The position numbers and the translations under genes are program-made. Below, piece by piece: positions 53,886 through 63,137 of a DNA stretch of 64,000 nt. Within the stretch, counting starts at the first letter, position 1. Every line of letters begins with the position of its first letter. Below the pieces are notes generated by a model that was given only the letters and a program-made list of their open reading frames with translations, ran no database searches and had not been told where the DNA came from. The stretch covers positions 7,928,359-7,992,358 of the forward strand of contig CM071586.1 of NCBI GenBank assembly GCA_036426205.1. Direction: 5' to 3'. The stretch is from Ascaphus truei. Lineage: Eukaryota > Chordata > Amphibia > Anura > Ascaphidae.

Positions 53886-54202
53886 TTCGGCTGCATCCAT
53901 ACTGTGGCAGACAGCATGGACGTGTCCGCACGCTGAGCAAACAGACTGCCTTAAGGCAGTGTTCGCGTACATGCAGTATGTGGGCGCGCAGAGGCGGGAG
54001 GGGGCGCGCGATGCGCGAGAAATCAATTAAAACTGATTTCTCACGCGATAGGGCGATCACGTGAGCGGTTCGCTCAACCAGCTCTGTGATGTCATTGGCA
54101 CGCCCAGACACGCCCACGGACGGCGGGCGAACCATGGCGAGGGAAAGCACCCGCTTTCCCTCAGCCTCCGCGCGGGAGAAATGTCTATGGATGCAGCGTG
54201 TG
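53886..54202. mobile_element. GC-rich MITE (GGCTGCATCCATA ends)
   Basis: GGCTGCATCCATA at the left and TATGGATGCAGC at the right are inverted repeats. The interior is CpG-rich and contains ATCAATTAAAACTGATTTCT and CGATCACGTGAGCGG. Superfamily not assigned. Confidence 0.6.
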
Positions 54203-54210
54203 TGTGTGTA

Positions 54211-54509
54211 CGTTTTAAGTTATGGTGGGTGAAAAAGGCAACAAGAAACCACCATCGTATTGCATAGAGCAAATAAAAAGATCACTTGTGAGCACATTCA
54301 TGTCTTAGTCAGGTCTGCAACCATATCTTTCACCATTATCCCCAGCATACAGTGCTTCCACTGCAGCAAGGGATTCTGGGAAATGACATGCAAATGAGCA
54401 CACGAGTCACCTTTTGCCTGAAATGTGCTCACAAGTGATCTTTTTATTTGCTCTATGCAATACGGTGGAGGTTTCTTGTTGCCTTTTTCATCCACTATAA
54501 CTTAAAACG
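54211..54509. mobile_element. Foldback element with 88-bp arms around an R1 copy
   Basis: Arms 54211-54298 and 54422-54509 are near-perfect reverse complements (CGTTTTAAGTTATGGTGG ... TTGCATAGAGCAAATAAAAA). The centre (54300-54420) is an R1 repeat on the minus strand. No coding capacity. Confidence 0.75.
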
Positions 54510-54552
54510 TGATGGTAAGCCTGCAGTCTTGAAAATGCAAGGCCAGCAGTAC

Positions 54553-54607
54553 AACCAACTTCACACTGATGATACCCATTATGGTTGAAACATGTCTGTG
54601 AATGGTT
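54553..54607 (+). ncRNA. Near-complete hammerhead ribozyme-like motif
   Basis: In order: AACCA (54553-54557), two unpaired bases, TTCACA (54560-54565), CTGATGA (54566-54572), hairpin ACC...GGT (74-76 with 83-85), GAA (54587-54589), palindrome ACATGT (54590-54595), C at 54596, then TGTGAA (54597-54602) and TGGTT (54603-54607). TTCACA/TGTGAA and AACCA/TGGTT pair perfectly, giving an 11-bp stem I with one bulge. The cleavage triplet is GUC. Stem III has no loop and can only form fully between two molecules. Weak point: position 10.1/11.1 is a U-U mismatch. Confidence 0.65.
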
Positions 54608-54669
54608 CCCCTGGCTTTGCATCTGATTCCCATGCAGTGCTTTTAAAGCTGTGTTAACAGCAAGCATTA

Positions 54670-54818
54670 GCTTATATGGGCTCCATGTAACAATGGTTTT
54701 TCAGACAAAAGGTGACACATTGTGTGCTCATTTGCATGTCATTTCCCAGAATCCCTTGCTGCAGTGGAAGCACTGTATGCTGGGGATAATGGTGAAAGGC
54801 CGGGTTGCAGACCTGCCT
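54670..54818 (+). repeat. Interspersed repeat R1 copy
   Basis: TATGGGCTCCATGTAACAAT, AAAAGGTGACACATTGTGTG, TTGCATGTCATTTCCCAGAA and GGGTTGCAGACCTGCC. It follows the hammerhead-like motif by about 65 bp and may be the body of the same element. Confidence 0.7.
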
Positions 54819-54820
54819 AA

Positions 54821-55209
54821 GGCCTGGGACATAGTAGGTTCAGCCTCGCTGAGCCGCGCTGAGCAGATGCACTAACCCCCTGCATCTGTCATCAGCGCGG
54901 CTATAGTATCCCCTTCCGCATGCGTGCGGATGCGTGCGGAGGCTCAGAAACTTTGCCGAGACAGGCAAGTTTAAAATTTGCTGCTCGGGGAAGCGGAGGA
55001 GCGGTCACGTGACCGCTCACATCCAATGGGAGCGAGGGACTAGCCCCGCCACCCGCTCTGCCTCCTGACACGCCTCCGCTCCGCCTCCACCCCGCCCCCA
55101 GAGCGCACACACTGCCTCAACTGCCAGGACAGGAAAAGGCACCATTTTGAGCAGGCGAGGCAGAGCAGGAGCGCGGCTCAGCGCAGCTGAACCTGCTATG
55201 TCCCAGGCC
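54821..55209. mobile_element. PIF/Harbinger-like MITE, 389 bp, TAA target
   Basis: Ends GGCCTGGGACATAGTAGGTT and AACCTGCTATGTCCCAGGCC are near-perfect inverted repeats of about 25 bp, flanked by TAA (54818-54820 and 55210-55212). The interior has GCGGTCACGTGACCGC, a 16-bp perfect palindrome with a CACGTG E-box (54992-55007). Confidence 0.75.
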
Positions 55210-55385
55210 TAAGGCTAAGTTCCCGCTTGCGCTGAGCGGGCGGCGCTTGCGGAGGAGACTTACATATATAGATATATGTAAGTCCCTGCTCGCTCGTGCG
55301 CACACACGCTCAGCTGCGATTGGCACTAAGGTAAACAAAAAATCTATGATTACCCGCGCGCTCAACTCCCCGCAATGCCCCTCCC
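55210..55385. mobile_element. Truncated MITE, GC-rich
   Basis: AAGGCTAAGTTCCCGCTTGC with the palindrome ACTTACATATATAGATATAT-type near 55258-55284. The right end is missing, cut by the SINE that follows. Confidence 0.4.
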
Positions 55386-55389
55386 CCTC

Positions 55390-55605
55390 CCCCGCATAGT
55401 AAATTGAGCTCAGTGAGTAAAGACACTACCTGGCTCAATTCCCGGTGTCGGCTTCTTGTGACCTTGGGCAAGTCACTGTGCCTCAGGCACCAAAAAATAG
55501 ATTGTAAGCTCCACAGGGCAGGGACTTGTGCCTGCAAAATGTCTCTGTAAAGGGCTGCGTACAACTAGCAGCACTATACAAGAACATGCTATTATTATTA
55601 TTACA
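55390..55605 (+). repeat. tRNA-derived SINE, complete
   Basis: B-box-like GGCTCAATTCC, core CTTGTGACCTTGGGCAAGTC, tail ATAGATTGTAAGCTCCACAG and GCACTATACAAGAAC, ending in (ATT)n. Plus orientation, 78 bp ahead of the first NOTCH3-like exon. Confidence 0.8.
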
Positions 55606-55683
55606 TGGGAAGTTGTAGGGTTGTACAATCTCTATACATGGGACGTTGTATGGGATGTTTTATATGTCCATCCTCCCCTTCAG

Positions 55684-55869
55684 GTGCTAACCCTTGTGAG
55701 CACTTTGGCCGCTGTGTGAACACGCAGGGCTCTTTCCAGTGCCAGTGCGGCCGCGGTTACACAGGACCCCGCTGTGAGACCGATGTCAACGAGTGTCTGT
55801 CCACTCCGTGTCAGAACGACGCTACCTGTCTGGATCGTATCGGGGAATTCACCTGTATCTGTATGGCTG
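55684..55869 (+). CDS. NOTCH3: NOTCH3-like exon: EGF10 (most) and EGF11
   Basis: Internal exon of a Notch receptor, the single-pass transmembrane receptor for Delta/Jagged ligands. The 186-bp exon follows a pyrimidine-rich tract and CAG, starts in phase 1 and ends in phase 1 at a GTGAGA donor. It encodes most of one EGF repeat ([11 protein letters not shown]...) and a calcium-binding repeat opening DVNEC. The EGF11 repeat carries the O-glucose consensus C-x-S-x-P-C (CLSTPC) and the O-fucose consensus ending ATC (CQNDATC). EGF11 together with EGF12 forms the ligand-binding core in Notch receptors. The wording [17 protein letters not shown] fits NOTCH3 better than NOTCH1 or NOTCH2 as far as I can recall them. 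The frame is open and the sites are normal, so this looks like a working exon, roughly human exon 8 by memory. Confidence 0.9.
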
Positions 55870-55904
55870 GTGAGATATTTAGCATCAAAATACAGTGTAT
55901 AAGT

Positions 55905-55990
55905 TCTCCATATCTCTGTGTACATAGCACTGTGTGGCGTGTTCACTATCAGTGTATTAGTTAGTGCTCCTTATCACTGTGTACATAGCA
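55905..55990 (+). repeat. Intronic minisatellite, left part
   Basis: GTGTACATAGCACTGTGTGG, CGTGTTCACTATCAGTGTAT and CTCCTTATCACTGTGTACAT units, continued at 61590-61785 beyond the CR1 insertions. Confidence 0.65.
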
Positions 55991-55993
55991 CTG

Positions 55994-57960
55994 CTTGTTA
56001 CATAGTAGATGAGGTTGAAAAAAGACATACTTCAATCAAGTTCAACCTATGCTAAATTTAGACAACAGATATTTTATCCTATATCTATACTTCCTTATTG
56101 ATCCAGAGGAAGGCAAACAAAAAAAACCCCAGTGTCATATCATCCAATGATATATCATAAGGGGAAAATTAAATTCCTTCCTGACTCCAAGAATTGTTAA
56201 TCAGATTACTCCCTGGATCAACATCCTTCCCATGTTTACTTATTTGGTATATCCTTCTATACCTTTCCTTTCTAAAAAGATGTCCAACCTATTTTTGAAC
56301 AAATCTATTGTATCTGCCATCACATTCTCCATGGGTAATGAATTCCACATTTTAACTGCCCTTTCTGTAAAGAACCATTTCCTTTAATGCTGGTGAAATC
56401 TCCTTTCCTCCAACCTTAAGGGATCACCCAATGTCCTCTGTACTGCCCTTGGGATGAATAGTTCTTTTGTACGCTCCTTGTACTGTCCCCGAATATATTT
56501 GTATATAGTTATCATATCCCCTCTTAGACGTCTCTTTTCTAATGTAAATAAATTTAATTTAGCTAGCCTCTCCTCATAAGTTAGAATGTCCATCCCATTT
56601 ATTAATTTGGTGGTTCTTCTCTTCACACTCTCTAGTTCCATAATTCTAAGGAGTGGTGCCCAAAATTGTACTCCATATTCAAGTTGTGGTCTTATTAATG
56701 CTTTGTAAAGGGGCATAATTATATTTACTTCCCTTCCATCCATTGCCCGTTTAATGCAAGATAAGATCTTGTTTGCCTTTGCAGCTACTGCATGACTTTG
56801 GGCACTATTGCTAAGCCTGCTGTCTACAAGCACTCCTAAATCCTTCCCCATCAAGGATTCCCCCAATTTATCCCCATTTAATGTGTAAGTCGCCAGTTTA
56901 TTCTTGCATTCTAAATGCATAACCTTACATTTATCTGTATTAAACCTCATCTGCCATTTACCTGCCCACGTTTCCAGTCACTCCAATTCCTTTTGGAGAG
57001 AAATTACATCCTGCTCTGATTCTATTACCTTACACAATTTAATATCATCAGCAAAGATGGAGACTTTGCTCTTGATGCCAACCTCAAGATCATTAATAAA
57101 CAAGTTAAAAAGCAGGGGTCCCAGTACCAATCCCTGAGGTACTACACTCACAACTTTAGCCCAACCTGAAAAAGTTCAGTTTATGACAACTCTCTGTGGT
57201 TTATTCTTCAACCAGTTTTCAATCCAGGTGTATATATTTGTACTGAGTCCAATTTGCTATATTTTGTACACCAACCTCTTGTGTGAAAGCGTATCAAAAG
57301 CCTTTGCAAAATCTAAGCAGACCACATCAACTGCATTACCCTGGTCTAAATTCCTACTTACCTCCTCAAAGAAACAAATAAGGTTAGTTTGGCATGATTT
57401 ATCCTTCGTAAATCCATGCTAATACTAATAATTTTGTTTTCAATTAGGTATTCCTGAATATTATCCCGTATTAAACCTTCAAGTAGTTTCCCCACTATTG
57501 AAGTCAGGCTTACAGGTCTGTAATTCCCCGGTTATGATCTAGCTCCCTTTTTTAAATATAGGCACCACATCTTCTTTACGCCAATATTGTGGTACTGAGC
57601 CTATGGAAATGGAGTCCTTGCATATTAAATATAATGGTTTGGCTATTACTGAGCTTAACTCCTTGAGAACTCTTGGATGTATGCCATCAGGGCCAGGTGC
57701 CTTATTTACTTTATTTTTTTGCAAGCCGTCTATGAACTTCTTCCTCAGTTAACCAATTGTTCATTAATATGGAGGTTGTGGCTTCCTCCTGCGTCACTAC
57801 TATTGAAATGGATTCTTCCCTGGTAAACACAGAGGCAAATAATTTGTTTAATACCTCTGCTTTTTCCTTATCTCCAATAATCTGCCTGCCCATTTCACAC
57901 TGAAAGGGTCCTATATTTTCTTTTCTCATTTTTTTGTTATTAAGGTACTTAAAGACAAAA
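55994..57960 (-). pseudogene. CR1 LINE, RT to 3' end, minus strand
   Basis: Minus-strand frames in order: 57711-57929 (start of RT linker), 57539-57724 (NKVNKAPGPDGIHPRVLKEL, DVVPIFKKG), the catalytic FADD region near 57055, and 56384-56950 (MRFNTDKCKVMHLECKNKLA, KDLGVLVDSRLSNSAQ, CIKRAMDG, LYKALIRPQLEYGVQFWAP, ERRFHQH). These are typical CR1 ORF2 segments. Its 3' end is the TTACATAG edge at 55994. Frames are broken between segments. It lies in the first NOTCH3-like intron, antisense to the gene. Confidence 0.85.
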
Positions 57961-57964
57961 GTAC

Positions 57965-59565
57965 CTAAAGTGGGCTAAAGTTGTGTGAGGAGTACCCAGA
58001 GATCGGTACTGGGACCCCTGCTCTTTAACTTGTTTATTAATGACCTTGAGGTTGGCATCGAGAGCAAAGTCTCCATCTTTGCTGATGATACTAAATTGTA
58101 TACTAAAGGTGGTAGAATCAGAGCAGGATGTAATTTCTCTCCAGAATGACTTGGAGAGATTGGAAACGTGGGGCAGGTAAATGGCAGATGAGGTTTAATA
58201 CAGATAAATGTAAGGTTATGCATTTGGGATGCAAGAATAAACTGGTGACTTACACATTAAATGGTGATAAATTGGGGGAATCCTTGATGGAGAAGGATTT
58301 AGGAGTGCTTGTAGACAGCAGGCTTAGCAATAGTGCCCAAAGTCATGCAGTAGCTGCAAAGGCAAACAATATCTTATCTTGCATTAAACGGGCAATGGAT
58401 GGAGGGGAAGTAAACATAATTATGCCCCTTTACAAAGCATTAGTAAGACCACCCCTTGAATAGGGAGTACGATTTTGGGCGCCACTCCTTAGAAAAGACA
58501 TCCTGGAACTAGAGAGAGTGCAGAGAAGAGCCACCAAATTAATAAATGGGATGGACAATCTAATTTATGAGGAGAGGCTAGCTAAATTAGATGTATTTAC
58601 ATTAGAAAAGAGGCGTCTAAGAGGGGATATGCTGACTATATACAAATATATATTCGGGGACAGTACAAGGAGCTTTCAAATGAACTATTCATCCCAAGAG
58701 CAGTACAAATGACTTGGGGGCATCCCTTTAGATTGGAGGAAAGTAGATTTCACCAGCAGCAAAGGAAAGGGTTCTTTACAGTAAGGGCAGTTAAAATGTG
58801 GAATTCATTACCCATGTGATGGCAGATACAATAGATTTGTTAAAAAAAAAAAGGTTGGACATCTTTTTAAAAAGGAAAGGTATACAGGGATATACCAAAT
58901 AAGTAAACATGGGAAGAATGTTGATCCAGAGATTAATCCGATTTGCCAATTCTTGGAGTCAGGAAGGAATTTATTTTTCCACTTAAAGCTGCAGTTCAGT
59001 GTTTGTTTTTTTTTAATTCAATAGTTTCATGCGGGCAATCTCTAATTATCTAAAGAATTGTATAGCTGCCAGTCAATTCGTTCTCCATTTATTGATCGGC
59101 GAAATCTTTAGATATGGGATATGTTTTTCCTCTGCTTCTGTCACTCAGTGGAAGCTCATGAATATTCATGAGCACTCCTGCACTGACATGTGCAGGAGGG
59201 AGGGCTGGGCTGACAAAGGGGTGTGCCAGGGCTTGTGACAGGACATGAAGGGGCAGTGCCTTAGTAAATGGTTGTTAAAATAGAATACAAGAAAATTGGT
59301 CTTTCAAAGTTGTTTTTTTAAAAACAGAAAATGCTAAAAGTATTTTTTCTTACTACAGAACTGATTTGTATTAAAAAAAACAACACATGCAGGATATTGA
59401 CTGTTGAACGGGCAGCTTGTAATGGGGTTTTTGTGTTGCTCTGGATCAAATAGTAAAGTATAGATATAGGATAAGTATTGCTGGTGTCTAAAATTTAGCA
59501 TAGGTTTTGAACTTGATGTGACATATGTATTTTTTCAGCCTCATCTACTATGTACTATGTAACCT
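57965..59565 (+). pseudogene. CR1 LINE, RT to 3' end, plus strand, with MITE
   Basis: Plus-strand CR1 beginning in the RT palm (LGPLLFNLFINDLEVGIESK, IFADDTKLYTKGG with both catalytic aspartates), continuing 58146-58463 and 58518-58712, then the 3' UTR. The UTR is interrupted by a T2-like MITE (58983-59422) and ends TCTACTATGTACTATGTAA. A stop at 58461-58463 and frame breaks make it inactive. It is inverted relative to the copy at 55994-57960. Confidence 0.85.
58983..59422. mobile_element. T2-like (Kolobok-type) MITE in CR1
   Basis: TTAAAGCTGCAGTTCAGTG at the left and a complement GTTGAACGGGCAGCTTGTAA at the right, set in the CR1 3' UTR, which resumes afterwards. TTAA at the left end fits a Kolobok/T2 target. 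The centre has the perfect palindrome GCTCATGAATATTCATGAGC (59154-59173). Confidence 0.6.
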
Positions 59566-59569
59566 TTTT

Positions 59570-60085
59570 AGGGTGTATCGTTACATTTCTATTGCAACCT
59601 TTTTTCTTATCCCATTTTGCTCATTATGTCCCTCTGTTATTAATTAAAATACCCCATTATGCAAAACATGACCTAGTTTTCATGCCTGTTCCGTCATTTG
59701 CAAACATATTATGGCTTCCTCATACTCAAAGATATAATTGGGGTTTAAGCATACCTACAAACAATTTCTTTATACTTTCTACTCACTGCTAATTTTCATC
59801 CCACAAAAGTCTCTACATTTCATCATTCCCTGTTCATAGACATCTTACCTCATTATAAAAGGTTTAGATCGGTGTGAAATATAAGCATTACTCTGCCTCC
59901 GTCTCGCTCGATCCTTCCAAAAAGGGACTTAACCCTCTAAATTACTGTACGGTCATGAGTGTATCCCACCATGTTTCAGTTAATGCCTTGGAGTTATCAT
60001 ACGTGCTCCCTTGCAGCTATTAATTCAAGCTCCAGATGAAAAGAGAATAGAACTTCAGCGCACGGAATAATTGAAATAGAGAAAC
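59570..60085. other. AT-rich intronic sequence, no gene
   Basis: No element or exon recognised. Confidence 0.3.
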
Positions 60086-60086
60086 C

Positions 60087-60669
60087 ATGTCTCATGAGGT
60101 CAAGGAATTCCCAAAAATTACTCACTCTAGATGTTGTTGATACAAATAAAGTTAATTTATCAAATAAAACAAAAACCTTATACTACCCACTCAAATTGTC
60201 CAAGTGCGTGCCAACTTTACACCAACACCACATATACAGCATTTACATAATATATCAGTAAAACCATTTAACCAGGTTTTTTCTTATGCTTCTAAAAAAG
60301 CAGGCATTTTCCCCTTTGCAAAGTATCCCTTTATGTACATAGTATTTACTTGCAGCCTATATATCAACCATTAAGATTGTTTGCAATGTTAGTGACCTCT
60401 ACGGTAGGCTTGTACGTCCTCAACCTGGGGGGAACAAAAAGGGCTGCATTTAATCCTGGAAGTGCCTGCTTTTTAGAAGCATAAACTGTAAATGTTTATA
60501 TTATTATTATGTAAATGTCAGCATATTGTGTTGGTGTAATTGCACCCAGTGGAGACACCATTTTTTTTAAAGTATCAAGTTTTGTTTTATTTTTATTAAA
60601 ATTCATTTTATTTGTACAACCACATCTAGAGTGAGGATGTTTTTGGAATTCCCTTGACCTCTGAGACAT
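60087..60669. repeat. Foldback element of about 580 bp
   Basis: Three matched inverted pairs share one centre near 60380: TGTCTCATGAGGTCAAGGAA/TTCCCTTGACCTCTGAGACA, AATTGTCC...TACACCAACAC/GTGTTGGTGTAATT, and TTATGCTTCTAAAAAAGCAG/CTGCTTTTTAGAAGCATAA. Arms are interrupted but in register. Confidence 0.65.
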
Positions 60670-61184
60670 AGGTAGTTGCCTATTCACATTGATTCCGTGC
60701 GGCTGAAGATATTCTCTTTGCATCTATACTTTACACGTAGGGAATTGAAGATCTCCCTTTTAATATGACCTCGACTTCATGGCATCATCCTTTTATATCG
60801 TGAAAACAAAAACCATACTACATGTGACAAGCTCATTTAGTCCCATCTTTTTACCTATTCTATCATTCAGCTCCCCCATTTATCTGTCAGGCTTCTTTGC
60901 ATTTGCAAGCATGCATTCATTTTTTTTCAGCTGTACTCCTACCTTGGAGGTCTTGCTTCTTAAGCTTTTGGCTAATCTATGAATAATTTTTAGGATTCTC
61001 CCCCCATCTTTATCTAACCTTGGTTGGTGCCAACATTACCAGGACCGCCGGGTCAGCCCCTCCCAACAACTACTATCTTCACTCAACATGGCAAATCTAT
61101 GTGGTGATGGGTAGCTCACGATGGCTCCTGCGTCCTATGCCCCCGTGCTTTTCCCATCTGGTTACCCCAGCTTCCTACCTGCCT

Positions 61185-61440
61185 CTCCTAACACAGCACA
61201 CCATCTGACCACTAGTTCGCAAGAAGGGCCCTGCTCGTTGAGCATTAAACCCTTTTTCAAGATTGTCAATGTCCCTCAATATTGCAAGTTGCCTCTTCAG
61301 ATGAGCAATCGCTGACTCTAAAGAGACCACCTGCTCACCTTTCTCACAGCGGTATGCTCCTTGGGACAGCTATTCCACGTGCACATACATGTGGCAAGAT
61401 GTGCATTGAGTGGCATTTTCAATCCTGCTCATTGTAGCAA
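61185..61440 (-). pseudogene. LINE ORF1-like fragment with zinc ribbon remnant and coiled coil
   Basis: The minus strand reads CTSCHMYVHVE, stop, LSQGAYRCEKGEQVVSLESA then IAHLKRQLAILRDIDN. This looks like a CxxC...CxxC ribbon, with the last Cys as Gly, followed by a short coiled coil, as in ORF1 proteins of some CR1/L2-type LINEs. Only a fragment, with a stop and a frame break. Confidence 0.4.
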
Positions 61441-61589
61441 CTATGAAGTTTATAAATACTAACAATAAACTGTACTTCAATATACTATACCTTGTTTAAC
61501 CCCTTCCTTGTTCAAACTGCTTCTTGTTTTAACTGCACACTTAATACAACCAGCACTTGAAATCAACCAGTCACGCAGATCAGGACACG

Positions 61590-61785
61590 CAAGCAGTGTT
61601 CACTATCAGTGTATCAGTGCTCCATATCACAATGAAAACGCCATGCAATGCTATGTACACAGTGATATGGAGCACTGATACACTGATTTGATAGTGAAAG
61701 TGCTATGAACACAATCAGTGCTCCATATCACTGTGTACATAGCATTGCGTGGCGTGTTCACTATCCAGTGTATAGATACTGAAGG
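61590..61785 (+). repeat. Intronic minisatellite, right part, with inverted units
   Basis: CAGTGTATCAGTGCTCCATA appears as direct and inverted units (for example GTGATATGGAGCACTGATAC at 61660-61679). It ends 21 bp before the EGF12 exon. Confidence 0.7.
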
Positions 61786-61806
61786 TTCTGTGTGTCCCCT
61801 TCGCAG

Positions 61807-61920
61807 GGTTCAGTGGTACGTTCTGTGAGGTGAACGTCAACGAGTGCGAGAGCAGCCCATGCGTCAACGGGGGGGTCTGCAAGGATGTGGTGAATGGATT
61901 TACCTGCAGCTGCCCGGCTG
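61807..61920 (+). CDS. NOTCH3: NOTCH3-like exon: end of EGF11, EGF12
   Basis: A 114-bp phase 1-1 exon with a CGCAG acceptor and a GTGAGT donor. It supplies the last cysteine of EGF11 (FSGTFCE) and cysteines 1-5 of EGF12, which opens VNVNEC, a calcium-binding motif. EGF12 has the O-glucose site CESSPC. It has valine where an O-fucose Ser/Thr would be (CVNGGVC), a feature I recall for NOTCH3 and a reason for choosing that paralogue. The exon lies 5.9 kb after the previous one; that intron is filled by CR1 elements, a T2-like MITE and a foldback repeat. The exon has no stops or frameshifts. Confidence 0.9.
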
Positions 61921-62005
61921 GTGAGTGACGGAGGGGATGATACACTGACCCGCAGAGCTGACAATCTAATGCAAGTGGCGTGTATCTACAGATCAGCAGA
62001 GCTGA

Positions 62006-62197
<192 letters not shown>

Positions 62198-62309
62198 TAA
62201 TTCCTGAGGTGTCTCTCTGATCTATCCTGTTTTCTCTCTCTCATGCTCTTTCCTGTTCTCTCTCTTACGCTCTCTGTGGATGTCTCGTAGTAGTATCTAG
62301 GAGGTAAGT

Positions 62310-62585
62310 CTTGTACTGTCTACGTCTTCCCTCGCTTTCCCTCATCTCTTCCCTTGCTCTTCCCTCGCTCTCCCCCCTCTCTCCCCTCCTCTCTCCCCTC
62401 CCTCTCCCCTTGCTCTCTTCCCTCCGCTCTCCCCCCTCTCTTCCATCCGCTCTCCTCCCTCTCTTCCCTCCGCTCTCCCCCTCTTTTCCCTTGCTACCCC
62501 CCCTCTTTTCCCTTGCTACCCTCTCTTCCCTCGCACCTATCCCCGTTCTCTCTCCCCTCGCACCTCTCACACTTTCTCCCCCCAT
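62310..62585 (+). repeat. Pyrimidine-rich intronic tract
   Basis: CTCTCCCCCCTCTCTTCC-type repeats directly ahead of the acceptor of the EGF14-15 exon. Ser/Pro/Leu-rich frames here are artefacts. Confidence 0.8.
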
Positions 62586-62592
62586 CGTGCAG

Positions 62593-62826
62593 GTTTCGAG
62601 AGTCCCCTTTGTGACCGTAACATTGACGACTGCTCCCCTGACCCTTGCCACCACGGTTCATGTCGTGATGGCATCGCCAGCTTCGCCTGCACCTGCGACC
62701 CTGGATACACCGGCTATCGCTGCGAGAACCAGATCAACGAGTGTCACAGTAACCCGTGTTTGCATGGAGGAAAGTGCATCGACTTGGTCAACAAGTACCT
62801 GTGCTACTGCCAGCCAGGCACCTCTG
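62593..62826 (+). CDS. NOTCH3: NOTCH3-like exon: end of EGF13, EGF14, EGF15
   Basis: A 234-bp phase 1-1 exon with GTGCAG acceptor and GTGAGT donor. It encodes the last cysteine of EGF13 (FESPLCD), all of EGF14 ([14 protein letters not shown]...) and cysteines 1-5 of EGF15 ([15 protein letters not shown]...). EGF14 has the shortened C2-C3 loop seen in NOTCH3. EGF15 has an O-glucose site (CHSNPC). The start [13 protein letters not shown] matches the segment that in humans opens exon 11, as I recall. A 280-bp pyrimidine-rich stretch lies just upstream in the intron and merges with the acceptor tract. The frame is open. Confidence 0.9.
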
Positions 62827-62963
62827 GTGAGTACAGCTGGGCGAGTGTTAGGGGCGGCTGATTCACAGCCAGTGGTGTTTGGATGGTTGGGTGTTGGTTG
62901 AGTAAAGTGGAAGATGGGTACAGATAAGTTGTAGTAAAGTGGTAGGTAGTAAATTGGGTAGAT

Positions 62964-63137
62964 CAGGGGTGCTCAAGACCCCACCAACAGGCCAGATTTT
63001 AAGGAAATCCCAGCTTCAGCACAGGTGGGTCAATCAGTGGCTTAGCCACTGATTCAGCACAGGTGGCTCAAACTGGGGTATCCTTAAAACCTAACCTGTT
63101 GGGGGGTCTTGAAGACTGGAGTTGTTGAGCTCCACTG
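62964..63137 (+). mobile_element. hAT MITE, 174 bp, in NOTCH3 intron
   Basis: Starts CAGGGGTGCTCAAGACCCC and ends GTTGAGCTCCACTG. Perfect 8-bp duplications GGGTAGAT lie at 62956-62963 and 63138-63145. Palindromic core around GCTTCAGCACAGGTGG. Best-preserved member of the family in the window. Confidence 0.85.

Noticed and set aside
62265..62901. 129- and 196-codon frames around the NOTCH3 intron
   Set aside because: The minus frame is the pyrimidine tract reversed; the + frame is the EGF14-15 exon in a wrong frame.
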